A DNA stretch of 10,737 nt, taken from the NCBI GenBank assembly GCA_003024985.2, contig PXIH01S0041658.1; one strand, 5' to 3'. Below, piece by piece: positions 1-7,725 of this stretch. Within the stretch, counting starts at the first letter, position 1; each line of letters starts with the position of its first letter. The position numbers were made by a program, and so were the translations under genes. The stretch comes from Euperipatoides rowelli. Lineage: Eukaryota > Onychophora > Udeonychophora > Euonychophora > Peripatopsidae. Under the pieces are notes generated by a model that did not search any database, was not told the DNA's origin, and saw only the letters and a list, made by a program, of their open reading frames with translations.

Positions 1-297
1 ACCTACATTCCCAGCATTGCTACTGACTGGTTGTCTTCAACACGAATCCAGTCAGCATCGCTACAGACTGGACCACAATGCCAGGATCTACTTTCCTGCA
101 TAAGTCTTTGACATGAAACTAGTCAGTATCGCTACAGACTGGACCATGATGTTGGGACCTACTTTCACAGCAAATGTCTTCTAATCCAGTCAGCTACTGA
201 CTGGATCACGATCTCAAGACCTACTTTTCCAGCATATGTCTTCGACAGGATTCACGAATCCAGTCAGCATTGCTACTGACTAGACAATGATTTCAGG
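1..297. repeat. ~70 bp minisatellite with hairpin-forming unit
   Basis: Four diverged copies begin with a CCAGTCAGC-like motif at about 48, 119, 186 and 260 (spacing 71, 67 and 74), preceded by a partial copy from 1. Each copy runs on into a GACTGGACCA-like stretch, a purine-rich linker, CCTACTTT and a GTCTT motif. The head of the unit is an inverted repeat. In the copy at 186-204 it is perfect: CCAGTCAG, a 3-base loop, then CTGACTGG. In the other copies the arms are 6-8 bp with a longer loop or one or two mismatches. The array continues off the left edge, so its true length is unknown. No coding potential is apparent. Confidence 0.85.
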
Positions 298-790
298 ACA
301 GAATTTTATTTTTTAACCAGTGAAATAATTTAATATTGTAAAGTTCTAGTGAAGAAAAAATATTATTAAATACTTTCTCTTTCTCATTTGGAAGTCTTTT
401 TCTTATTGTGATTATTAAGGATTTGCATAATATAATTTTTAATACCAACCACTGGAATAAAAAAAAATTCTGACTCCATTAGTAATGGGGCAGAAGAATT
501 TTAACTGGTGGTTAAAATCATAGGAAAAGTCATTTACTGGTGGATTATCTTTAAAAATATTATATTGGTCTTTGACCGCTGATTAAGCATAACTCAGAAG
601 CATTTATACAACACTCTGTATGAGTTAATATCTCCAGATTTATGTGTGAATAAAATAATCTTACTTTAAGCTGAAAGATCTTCTATACCCAAGTCAATGG
701 ATTAATATAAAAAGAAACATCTTCTTGACTACTGACAAAAGTCAACTGAGTTATAGGAGTTGTCTCCTGTGTAAATAAACCAGTCTTATT
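298..790. other. AT-rich non-coding stretch with imperfect fold-back
   Basis: No gene is apparent here. Around 447-513 there is an imperfect inverted repeat. The arm AACCAC (447-452) faces GTGGTT (508-513), with related A/T-rich and TTCTG/CAGAA sequence inside, centred on the perfect odd palindrome CCATTA-G-TAATGG (476-488). ACTGGTGG-like words recur at 504-511 and 537-544, and AACCAGTGAA occurs at 314-323 in the opposite sense. This could be a worn fold-back or MITE-like element, but the ends and a target-site duplication cannot be defined. The right part may already belong to the 5' side of the LINE remnant that follows. Confidence 0.35.
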
Positions 791-1272
791 ATACATTGAA
801 ACATGTGCTAATAAAAGAGACGATTGAGAAGAAAAAAAACAAATTGACAGAAAAATTAATAGGAATAATGAACTATTAAGTTTGCATGTGAACAGTGATG
901 ACTCTGCAGAAGAAGTTTTAAGGTTGAACTATAATAGAAATGAATATCTTCTGACGTTTACGTGAGAAAAGCTCTTATATTAAAGTGTAAAAGTGATATT
1001 TATTTGTCAAGTAAGTCTCCAAAGTGGAAATTGCTTCACTGTTTGAAAAAGAATCATGAGGCTGTAATATTCATATCTAGAAGATAGATAATGTGTTGTT
1101 TGAAAGTAACATTGAAATTGTTAGACATACACAGTCTCACTGCTTCATGGCAGATGTTGATGGGGAATTTAAGGATAATAAAGGAATAGAGTCATATTAG
1201 TTGTTACATAATATTAGGAACTACATATTTTTTTATCAAGGATTTCAAGGAACTTGGTGGTGATTCGTTGGG

Positions 1273-1530
1273 TTGGATCACAATATTATGATGAATGAAG
1301 TGTTGTCAGTTCTGAAGACTTGCAGATCGGGGGTTTCTCCCAGGCCTGAAGGGCTTGGATATTCATTCTATGGGGTGTTGAGGGGTGGTGATATCTATAG
1401 GCTTCTTGATTGCATGAACTATATTTTTCAGGATTTGATTGATGAAAGTACTCTTACTGATCATAATCGGTCATTTATTAAGATGATTCCCAAGGGAAAA
1501 ATTTTGGGATTCACATTACTGATGTTATGA
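1273..1530 (+). pseudogene. RT fragment of dead LINE, N-terminal blocks
   Basis: This open segment carries the start of the reverse-transcriptase domain. An NEVLSVLKTCRSG stretch precedes SPRPEGLGYSFY, which corresponds to the SPGPDG-x-(P/T)-x-E-F-Y block of L1-like enzymes. A helix with DIYRLLDCMNYIF follows, then IKMIPKGK, which matches the usual I-x-LIPK-x-x block. It ends at a stop (1528-1530), after which the homology continues in another frame from 1512, showing a frameshift near 1500-1512. It is a fragment of the LINE at 790-3410, not a separate gene. The first methionine has no special meaning because homology begins in mid-protein. Confidence 0.75.
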
Positions 1531-1735
1531 AATACAGGATGATAGCTCTAATAAACTCTGATATCAAGTGCTTTAGAAGATTTTACTTAATCGAATTTTT
1601 CCTATTGTGCTTAGGCTCTTCCTGAAGGTGTACATGGAATCAAGGGAAGGTCAATATCCATGACATTGATGCTTCTTCATGTGTTCAGTTTAAGAGACAA
1701 GACATGTAGATGCGTATATTAATTTGTAGTCAAAG

Positions 1736-2005
1736 TTGACATATGTAAATAAGGTATATTTGAAAGAAGTCTTATATGGGATTATTGGATGTTATAGAAC
1801 CTTTAGATTGATTATTAACTTGATCAAAAATAAATCTATAGCTTTTATAAATAAGAAGGTTTACTCTCATTTTGATGTTTTGTACAATGCAATTCTTCAA
1901 GGTTCTCCTCTCTCATCTTTAGTGTACACAGTCTTTCTTACTGATTTGTTTAAGCAGCTGAAAAGGGACGACAAGTTATTGAAGGTTAATCTAATTACAT
2001 ATTGA
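1736..2005 (+). pseudogene. RT fragment of dead LINE, up to the destroyed catalytic box
   Basis: This segment carries the central RT palm. FRLIINLIKNKSIAFINKK is followed by QGSPLSSLVYTVFLTDLFKQ, the QG-x-PLS-x-(L/S) block that precedes the active site. The expected Y-A-D-D box falls at the very end. Tyrosine (2000-2002) is followed by a TGA stop (2003-2005), and the next two codons read Val-Ile where the two metal-binding aspartates should be. Homologous sequence continues past the stop in the same frame (INIIVSSREHIFG, then GSNNNFAKS) to about 2147. Loss of both aspartates together with the stop means this copy cannot encode an active polymerase. Confidence 0.75.
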
Positions 2006-2115
2006 GTCATCAACATAATAGTATCCTCGAGGGAGCATATTTTTGGTGTATATAACATTCTTGACTCTTTTGCTAATATTACAGGGTCAAATAATAATTT
2101 TGCTAAGTCCTATGT

Positions 2116-2370
2116 TTGGGCTTTTGTGAAAGCCATAATTTTGTCATAAAAAAGAAAGTGGGGGTGCACTCAGTGATTTTAGGGAACCCCTTTCCAATAA
2201 AAAGTGTATGGGAGTTGCAAAGGAAGATGTTTCAGCAAAAGCTTTTGGGGATAAAAAAAATAGCTGACAAAATTGCCTTTTATGACAGTGGTTGGATGCT
2301 GAGGGTCAGATTTCTGAATACTTTTGTGTTGTGGTCTCCAAGTTTATATACTATCTTCCGTTTTGGCTGA
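2116..2370 (+). pseudogene. RT thumb fragment of dead LINE
   Basis: This segment continues the LINE protein after another frame change. It reads through VILGNPFPIKSVWELQ and KMFQQKLLGIKKIADKIAFYDSGWMLRVRFLNTFVL. This resembles the post-catalytic part of L1-like RTs, where a W-x5-K-x3-F-x2-(K/R)-L stretch is followed by a leucine-rich segment around 'sl-GR-x-x-x-x-N-x-x-x-L-x-x-L'. Beyond 2370 the reading is interrupted repeatedly, with only scattered recognisable residues until the EHMFLACSEAW tail motif at 2901-2933. It is part of the same decayed element and not an independent gene. Confidence 0.65.
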
Positions 2371-3382
2371 TTAATAAAAAAATATTGAATAGAATAAGTG
2401 TGATTTCACAGACTTGTATTTTTGGTCGTTTTAAATATTTGTCACATGTATTCTGCCCTGTAAGATTGAAGGTTTGGGCTTTATTGAACTCTCTATTTTA
2501 AATAAAAGGACACTGTATAATTTTGTGTTTAGTAATATTTATTTGGATCCTGTCCTGATGAAACTTATGGACATCGAACATGAGCCTGGTAGTTGATTGA
2601 TATATTATTGGGTGAAAAATTTTAAGGAAACCAAATAAATGGTACTGCAGAAAGTGTCTAAGATCTTTTATAAGGTGCTTGCTAAGTGCACTGTTTGGGA
2701 ACCTCTGACGGGTTGTTTTGTATAAAAATTTGACTGTAAATCTTAAAAAGGAGCTTAGGGCGTTTGCAGAAGGGTGTTTTCAAAACTTTTTAATAAAGTT
2801 TAACTTATATACCCCCAATGAAGGTTAGACATTTCAAGATTGGAATCATTAAGACTTACAGTGTTGACTGTCCATTGGGGTATGGGAGGCGGAGGATGGG
2901 GAACATATGTTTTTGGCCTGTAGTGAAGCTTGGGAGTATATGTCAAGGGTAATTGAGAAGGCTTGGAGAAAATATTGACTACATGATGCTTGGAGAAAGA
3001 GGTAGTTGAAGGATGTTGGTGGAAGAATCAACAAGTATGTTTTAGTTGTGTTCTTCGCAATTTAGAAACTTATGTGTAAAATTCTGTTCCAAGGATTGGA
3101 CAAGGGATATTAGTTAAGAGCATTGTGAGTTTAAAAAAGATATTTTCTCTCTTTCAGAAGAGGTAGCTGAGTCACTTTGGGATATAGAATTGATTGCTTG
3201 CACATGGGTGAATTAATAATCTTTAAGCATGCTGGATTATTGACTGTTCTGATTAATTAAATCTGCTACATTGTAGTCTGTTGTGAGTTGATCTTCGAAT
3301 TATTAGAGAACTTTTAGTTGAATTAATAATGTTAGTAATGAAGCTTAGCTTTGGAACTTTAAGTTGTAAATAATATGTTATA

Positions 3383-3409
3383 TTTTATTAATAATAAAAA
3401 TAAAATAAA
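3383..3409 (+). repeat. A/T-rich tail, probable LINE 3' end
   Basis: A run made of TTTTATT, AATAATAAAAATAAAATAAA and similar words lies about 450 bp after the last recognisable LINE coding motif. It is what a 3' tail of a non-LTR element would look like. Background A/T content is high, so the boundary is only a suggestion. From here to 3599 the sequence is plain AT-rich DNA with no gene visible. Confidence 0.35.
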
Positions 3410-3599
3410 CAATTATGTATAAATGTCAAACTATTACTGGATTAAAACTTGTTTTTTTTCATGTTTTCTTAGTATAAATTTTATGTTTAAAATACACTTA
3501 CAAAATGAATAAAAAATAATACATCAATAAATAATCAAATGAAAATCAATATAAAGCAGAAAGTTTGTTTGCTATCATATTAAATAATAAATTTAGCAT

Positions 3600-4200
3600 A
3601 CTTCCAAAATAGCACAAACTTGAATTTTGGGCATGTGGGTAGGTTCCATGGTGTCAACAATGAAAATAGAGTTTTGGATTTTTTTNGGGGGGTGAGGGTG
3701 GGGGAAATGACCCAGAACTGTTAAAATACTTCCTAACATAACACAAACTTGAAATTTTACATTGTGGGTAGGTTCCATAGTGTCAACCATGAAAATAGAT
3801 TTTTGGATTTTTTTGGGAGGTGGGCATGAGGAAGTGACCAGACCTGTTTAGCATACTTCCCAACATAGCAGAAACTTAAAATTTGGCAAGTGGGTAGGTT
3901 TCATAGCCTAGAAAAGGAAAATAGACTTTTTGAATTTTTTTTAGGAATTGGGGGGGGGGGGAGCAAATGACCGGTAGTGTTTATCTTATTTTCCCACATA
4001 GTGCAAACTTGAAATTTGGAATGTGGCTAGGTTTCATAGTGTTGACAATGAAAATAGAGTTTTGAATTTGGGGAAGATGGTGGGGGAGGAGGAGAAATTG
4101 GCCCATGAGTTTTTAGTATACTTCCCAACAAGACAAATACATGATATAGACAATATTTTTTTTTGGTGGGAGGGGGGATGACCTGATGGTGGACACCTGG
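3600..4200. repeat. ~130 bp satellite array, about 4.6 copies
   Basis: Imperfect units begin with an ACTTCC(C)AACATAG-like motif at 3600, 3728, 3855, 3988 and 4120 (spacings 128, 127, 133 and 132). The fifth copy lacks its middle. The shared order within a unit is: the start motif, CAAACTTGAAATTT, GTGGGTAGGTT(C/T)CATAG, a GTCAACAATGAAAATAGA-like block, TTTTGGA, a T-run (short or lost in copy 4), a G-rich run, then AATGACC and a TTTAG(C/T)AT spacer. The G-run is always on the plus strand and reaches 12 consecutive Gs at 3950-3961. N at 3686 sits at the T-run/G-run junction, a typical place for sequencing failure. The array ends about 175 bp beyond the stop codon of the adjacent minus-strand gene. 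Confidence 0.9.
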
Positions 4201-4375
4201 GCTATGTCGGTACTATAGCTAGTGACTTAAATAAAATAGAAAACAATGCCAGATAGAGTTGCAAACCTTTAAATAACAAAATCAAGCTCATCTTTCTATT
4301 TGTAAATTTGGAATCGATTTGTTCTATTCATAAATATACATTATATGAAAACCAAAAGTCTAGAACTATGAAATC

Positions 4376-6358
4376 TTATAAAATATCATTACAATAACAA
4401 TATTTTTTCAGATTAGCATCTTTAACACAATGTGATTGTTCTCCATATCTGTCTATTCTGCTGATGTCTCCCATCATTTCCTTTATTCCTGTATTTATAT
4501 CATACCTAACAGTTGCTTCAAATTTAGCATTATGTGGATTAGATTCTATGGTGAGTGTAATATCGTTAATAGCTTTACTTTCTTTTCCATATTTAACATC
4601 TTCATTAATACCATCACCCTTAACTTTGACATAACTGAGCAATTGTTTGTTTGCTGAATTGTACCAGGCATCAAGAACAGATCTAATCGTACGCTTGGCA
4701 CATATATGGCGACTGCTTTCAGTGATATTATTAATAGTGTCAATTAGATATGCTGCTGTCAACAGAATGACATCATCATCAGTAGGTAACTGATGTTTTT
4801 CTTGACAAGTGCACCAATGAGGAAGAATAAATGCATCATCACAGGATCTTTCTTCAGGTATAACTTCAAATAAACTTAAACCTTTATGGTGTTTAGATAT
4901 TTGTTTTTTGTTCGATTTTCCTTTGAAATCTTGAATATCTTTCAATGTGGCATAAATATCAAATGGTGTGGTTAAGCGCTTAGAATTTTCCTTCACTGCT
5001 TTCAATATTAAAGGATACTTGGTTCGAAACTTTTCCGGCAAATAAATATATAATAATGGTAATCTTTCTTCTAACTTTCCAAAATAACTCTCCCTGAATT
5101 TTCCAAAACGCATTCCATGATCACTAATAAAAAATAAAATGGTATTATCTAAAAGTTTATTATCCGTTAGCTTTTTAAAGAAGTCTTCTAAATATATATC
5201 AGCACTTTTGACTTGTGTCATCTCATCATGCGTTAAGGTACTCATAAATGAAAAAGAAAAATATAAGTCCGACTTAAATTTTTTAGCAAAATCATATGAA
5301 TAATCTAAAATAACTTTGGTGTTTAATCTATTACCAAGACATTCATAATAATAATAATTAAACATGTCAGAAGAACTAAATGCCAGATAAAATGGCCTTA
5401 AATAATAATCACTAGGAGAGTTAAAGAAGCCATTCTTGTCGAAGTTAAATATTGCTGAAGATGTATCATCTTCAGCAAACATGGTCCGATATCCTACTTG
5501 GGCAAATTCTTTCCAAATAATCGGATATTTGTCAAATGTTGAGTATTTGTTCAGTTTAAGTTCTTTGACAAATTGTCCTAATAAAAGGGGGGCTAAATTG
5601 TTAAATGTATTATCGCCAACCTTGTTATAACCTCTCAATTCTATGGCTTCCATTTCCTGGGTTAGGTATTTGTGAGTTAGAGGACAAAATCTTAAAAAAT
5701 TCAATCTTGAAACGGAATCGATCCCTATAAACATTACACTGTAACGATCAAATTGTGTTGAATGCTGCTTTTTTAAAACATGTTGACATCTACTTTCAAC
5801 ATTAGGCTTGCTCAAGACAAATGGATAAAAGTTTAAATATATACTTTTAAATTGATTATAACATTCAATTTTAATAAATTCATGTTGAACTTCAATACTC
5901 CTGTAAAAGCGTACACTACCTCCAAATTTGAATTTGTTGTCCGTTTTCCCATTGTCTGACCTAAAAATTGGAGTATATAAACAATACTTGAAATAACCAT
6001 TATATTCTTTATTAAGAACTGTAAAATTAACTTCAATAATATTTCCATTAGTAATTGTAATTAAATCTTTAAAATCCATACAAAAAGGAATTTCAATGTT
6101 AGTTAAAATTTCTGAAAATATGCTGGCATGTGGATTAACATCTGGAATTTTACATCCAGGAGTATTGATAGCATAATTATTTGCAGTAGAATTTACAAAA
6201 TTGTCAAACATCACGATTGTCTTCTTATCTTTATTTAAATCTTGAAAAATGTAATCTTGAAGGTGAATCTTAATTAACATAAAGTAAATACTTGTAAGAG
6301 AAAGAAGTAAGATTGCTGTAATAGGAGTAAAACCAAGATGGCGGTGATGGCGGTACAT
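4376..6358 (-). CDS. DUF229 family protein A (alkaline-phosphatase/sulfatase-like fold), membrane-anchored
   Basis: This 660-residue protein belongs to the DUF229 family; its substrate is unknown. Residues ~12-29 form one hydrophobic anchor after a basic start (MYRHHRHLG), implying a type II membrane or secretory protein with the large domain outside or lumenal. Key blocks are GIDSVSR (212-218), VGDNTF (247-252), MFAED (293-297), DYYLRP (317-322), THDEM (376-380), SDHGMRFG (412-419), TTPFDIYATL (463-472) and PHWCTC (513-518). By analogy with the superfamily, D214, H377, D413 and H414 may bind metal and T251 may be the nucleophile; this is inference. There are fourteen cysteines and three N-glycosylation sequons (N56, N111, N544). 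The length is usual for the family and the frame is intact, ending in TAA. The ATG at 6358 gives an N-terminus like the paralogue's. A TAG lies three codons upstream in genomic DNA but inside a likely splice acceptor. No AATAAA was found on the coding strand in the 775 bases after the stop. Confidence 0.9.
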   Translation of the reverse strand: MYRHHRHLGFTPITAILLLSLTSIYFMLIKIHLQDYIFQDLNKDKKTIVMFDNFVNSTANNYAINTPGCKIPDVNPHASIFSEILTNIEIPFCMDFKDLITITNGNIIEVNFTVLNKEYNGYFKYCLYTPIFRSDNGKTDNKFKFGGSVRFYRSIEVQHEFIKIECYNQFKSIYLNFYPFVLSKPNVESRCQHVLKKQHSTQFDRYSVMFIGIDSVSRLNFLRFCPLTHKYLTQEMEAIELRGYNKVGDNTFNNLAPLLLGQFVKELKLNKYSTFDKYPIIWKEFAQVGYRTMFAEDDTSSAIFNFDKNGFFNSPSDYYLRPFYLAFSSSDMFNYYYYECLGNRLNTKVILDYSYDFAKKFKSDLYFSFSFMSTLTHDEMTQVKSADIYLEDFFKKLTDNKLLDNTILFFISDHGMRFGKFRESYFGKLEERLPLLYIYLPEKFRTKYPLILKAVKENSKRLTTPFDIYATLKDIQDFKGKSNKKQISKHHKGLSLFEVIPEERSCDDAFILPHWCTCQEKHQLPTDDDVILLTAAYLIDTINNITESSRHICAKRTIRSVLDAWYNSANKQLLSYVKVKGDGINEDVKYGKESKAINDITLTIESNPHNAKFEATVRYDINTGIKEMMGDISRIDRYGEQSHCVKDANLKKYCYCNDIL

Positions 6359-6680
6359 GTTATCCTAAAAGGAAATAATATGTTATAAGAATAGAATATA
6401 AACAGAGAATATTTTTGACAAATTATATTTATATACTTGGTTTTATAGGCTTAGAAAGATGATAAATAATTTATAGAAATGTTACCAGTTAATCGACCTA
6501 AACTATTCTTTTTTTTTTAAATCAAGTTAACGACCTTGTAAAATCTTTCATTCCATAAAACAAAAAACAAAAGTAATAATGTTAAAATTATATAATATAG
6601 ATAGAAAAAAAAAAGATATAGAGAAATTAGAAAAACATTTCGCAAATTGACTAAATACATAAAAGGTATGTGGCACTTAC
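6359..6680 (-). other. Candidate 5' intron of DUF229 gene A (intron 6365-6680)
   Basis: Reading the minus strand, GTAAGT at 6680-6675 is a perfect donor preceded by G. TTATTTCCTTTTAG, ending at 6365 and followed by G, is a good pyrimidine-rich acceptor. A branch-like TTATAAC lies about 20 bases before the acceptor. The implied intron is 316 bp and ends just six bases (GATAAC) before the ATG. Both ends match consensus and the junction would read ATG|GATAACATG. No transcript evidence is available here. The stretch is otherwise AT-rich with short A- and T-runs and no other visible feature. Confidence 0.6.
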
Positions 6681-6746
6681 CATATACTGACGACTAGAAA
6701 GATTAAAAAATAATTTAACTCCTATCCAGATAATCACACGATGCAT
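6681..6746 (-). other. Candidate upstream exon of DUF229 gene A (5' UTR or short coding extension)
   Basis: This is the sequence immediately before the GTAAGT donor. It reads open for exactly 22 codons from an ATG at 6746-6744 to the splice junction, and after splicing stays in frame with GAT AAC and the main ATG. The alternative is that it is only 5' UTR. Two things favour UTR: the paralogue's N-terminus aligns with the downstream ATG, and another ATG just upstream (6756) opens a short reading frame that stops by 6727. A TCAGT word (6689-6685), similar to the arthropod initiator, lies within it, but a start there would leave a first exon of only about eight bases. The exon's 5' limit is unknown. 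Confidence 0.4.
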
Positions 6747-6784
6747 TTGAAATATTTATGCATTTATTGTTATGAATGGAAATA

Positions 6785-7035
6785 GATAACTTTTTTTTTT
6801 TTTTTTGTGGTTAATAAACAATAGAAAATCATAATAACTTGAAATTACTTTGGGTAACAGGTCCTTTTTTTTTATTAGGAGGGCAGCATACTTGGAAAAA
6901 CCTTGAAAAAACCCAAAGCGAACTGTTGCAGCTAGGGGAAAAAACCGTTCCATAACTGCCCAAGCCCGGGAGCAAACCTCTACTCAGCATATGCCTGCAG
7001 CTTAGCAAGTCGTGAGGAAATCCCGAACCAAAATA
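6785..7035 (-). mobile_element. Possible retroposed insert (SINE-like or processed fragment)
   Basis: The stretch 6880-7035 is clearly less AT-rich than its surroundings (for example CCCAAGCCCGGGAGC and CTGCAGCTTAGC). On the minus strand it runs into AATAAA plus an A-run (6876-6865) and then a 16-base A-run (6806-6791). A foreign GC-richer body ending in poly(A) suggests a retroposed sequence oriented on the minus strand. TTGCTAAGCTGC on the minus strand is close to a pol III A box, and GGTTTGCTCCC is a weak B-box-like match, but their spacing (about 18 bases) is too short for a tRNA. No clear target-site duplication was found, so the class is uncertain. Confidence 0.3.
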
Positions 7036-7676
7036 GAGAACTTTATTTTGAAATTGTAACTAATTTTAAAACTTGAGGTCATGAATGTAAAGTTAGAAAA
7101 CCATCAGTGCGATCCCAGTGGGGGATTTCGACATATTTTTAATAGAAACATTTTCTTTTTGGAATAGATTGCCTAGTTCTGTTGTGTGCTCTCTAAATTT
7201 AAAATAATTCAAAGAAATTTATATGTATTTTTAAAATCTGAATTTTTTTTTCAAATCTTTAAGAATGGTATAAAAAGTTTTCCTTATGAACAACTCTCTT
7301 TAAATAAAATTTAATAATTTTGAAAAGAAAATTACATACAAGAAAAAAAATCTTCATTCTCAATTATATCAGTCATCGATTCAATATTTATTCCAATACA
7401 AACATAATACCTTCAGAATTATAGCCCAAATGATCAGTATATTGGTGACATTCGGTATGTGTTACTGTTTTAATTCCTTTATGTCTAAGAAGATTATTCT
7501 GAAGGGTTTGCATGTAAACACCCACTTTAACATATTAAAACTAGTAAAGGCTGGATGGTTCATGGATATATTATTGTTGGATGGATTTATGGATGGATGG
7601 ATAGATAGAGATAAAAAAGAAGCTGATATGTGTCATGAGAAACATACCAGTGAGAATAAGTATTAATATAGAAAAT
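7036..7676. other. Intergenic AT-rich DNA between the DUF229 genes
   Basis: There is no credible gene here. It consists of long A- and T-runs and a degenerate GGAT/GATA simple repeat at about 7577-7611. The open stretch at 7430-7666 has no family resemblance and ends in that simple repeat. For the minus-strand genes, this region and the island to its left separate the 3' end of gene B from the putative upstream exon of gene A, so any gene A promoter should lie in or near it. No confident core promoter element was identified. Confidence 0.6.
7577..7611. repeat. Degenerate (GGAT)n/(GATA)n microsatellite
   Basis: Interrupted tetranucleotide repeats read TTGGATGGATTTATGGATGGATGGATAGATAGAG, with a looser GGAT-rich flank from 7552. 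It is a short simple repeat with no coding role. Confidence 0.8.
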
Positions 7677-7678
7677 AT

Positions 7679-7684
7679 TTTATT
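7679..7684 (-). promoter_or_regulatory. Candidate polyadenylation signal of DUF229 gene B
   Basis: TTTATT on the plus strand is AATAAA on the coding strand, 42 bases after the TAA stop. This is a plausible poly(A) signal for a short 3' UTR. AATAAA is frequent by chance in such AT-rich DNA, so support is moderate. Confidence 0.5.
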
Positions 7685-7725
7685 TTCATTGAAGATTTTT
7701 TATAGATTTGTTTTAATAAANAAAA

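Larger units (their letters stand above)
790..3410 (+). mobile_element. Degenerate non-LTR retrotransposon (LINE), L1/Tx1-like RT
   Basis: This is a dead LINE whose ORF2-type protein is broken into pieces across all three plus frames. In order, it shows: a basic coiled linker before the RT (about 840-1190, with a KNHEA-type block near 1050); the first RT block with SGVSPRPEGLGYSFY (1330-1374); a YRMIALINSDIKCF block (1533-1574, another frame); a GRSIS block (about 1647-1661); QGSPLSSLVYTVFLTDLF (1898-1951); a broken catalytic box at 2000-2010; a GSNNNFAKS block (about 2085-2111); a tryptophan-rich thumb region (2205-2370); and a C-terminal EHMFLACSEAW motif (2901-2933), which resembles the H-x4-C end of the zinc-binding tail of such proteins. 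The A/T-rich tail at 3383-3409 may be the 3' end. The block order and spacing fit the L1/Tx1 group, but clade assignment is tentative. No intact endonuclease or ORF1 was recognised, so the 5' limit is approximate. Confidence 0.8.

Noticed and set aside
1-297. CRISPR array
   Set aside because: The repeat and the 'spacers' are both related between copies, unit spacing varies, and the context is eukaryotic; it is a minisatellite.
4436-4657. Plus-strand open frame of 73 codons
   Set aside because: It lies antisense inside the well-supported DUF229 gene A and shows no family resemblance; it is a shadow of that coding sequence.
5436-5630. Plus-strand open frame of 64 codons
   Set aside because: It is antisense to conserved DUF229 coding sequence in gene A (the block containing the DNT and AED motifs), which explains the open frame.
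6756-6953. Minus-strand open frame of 65 codons
   Set aside because: It spans the A-runs and the GC-richer island; the lysine string comes from poly(A). It is more likely repeat-derived than a gene.
6940-7035. tRNA gene or tRNA pseudogene on the minus strand
   Set aside because: Words resembling A and B boxes occur but are only about 18 bases apart, and no cloverleaf with matching acceptor arms could be drawn.
7430-7666. Plus-strand open frame of 78 codons between the two genes
   Set aside because: It is AT-rich, runs into a GGAT/GATA simple repeat, has no recognisable domain, and its length is not unusual for chance.
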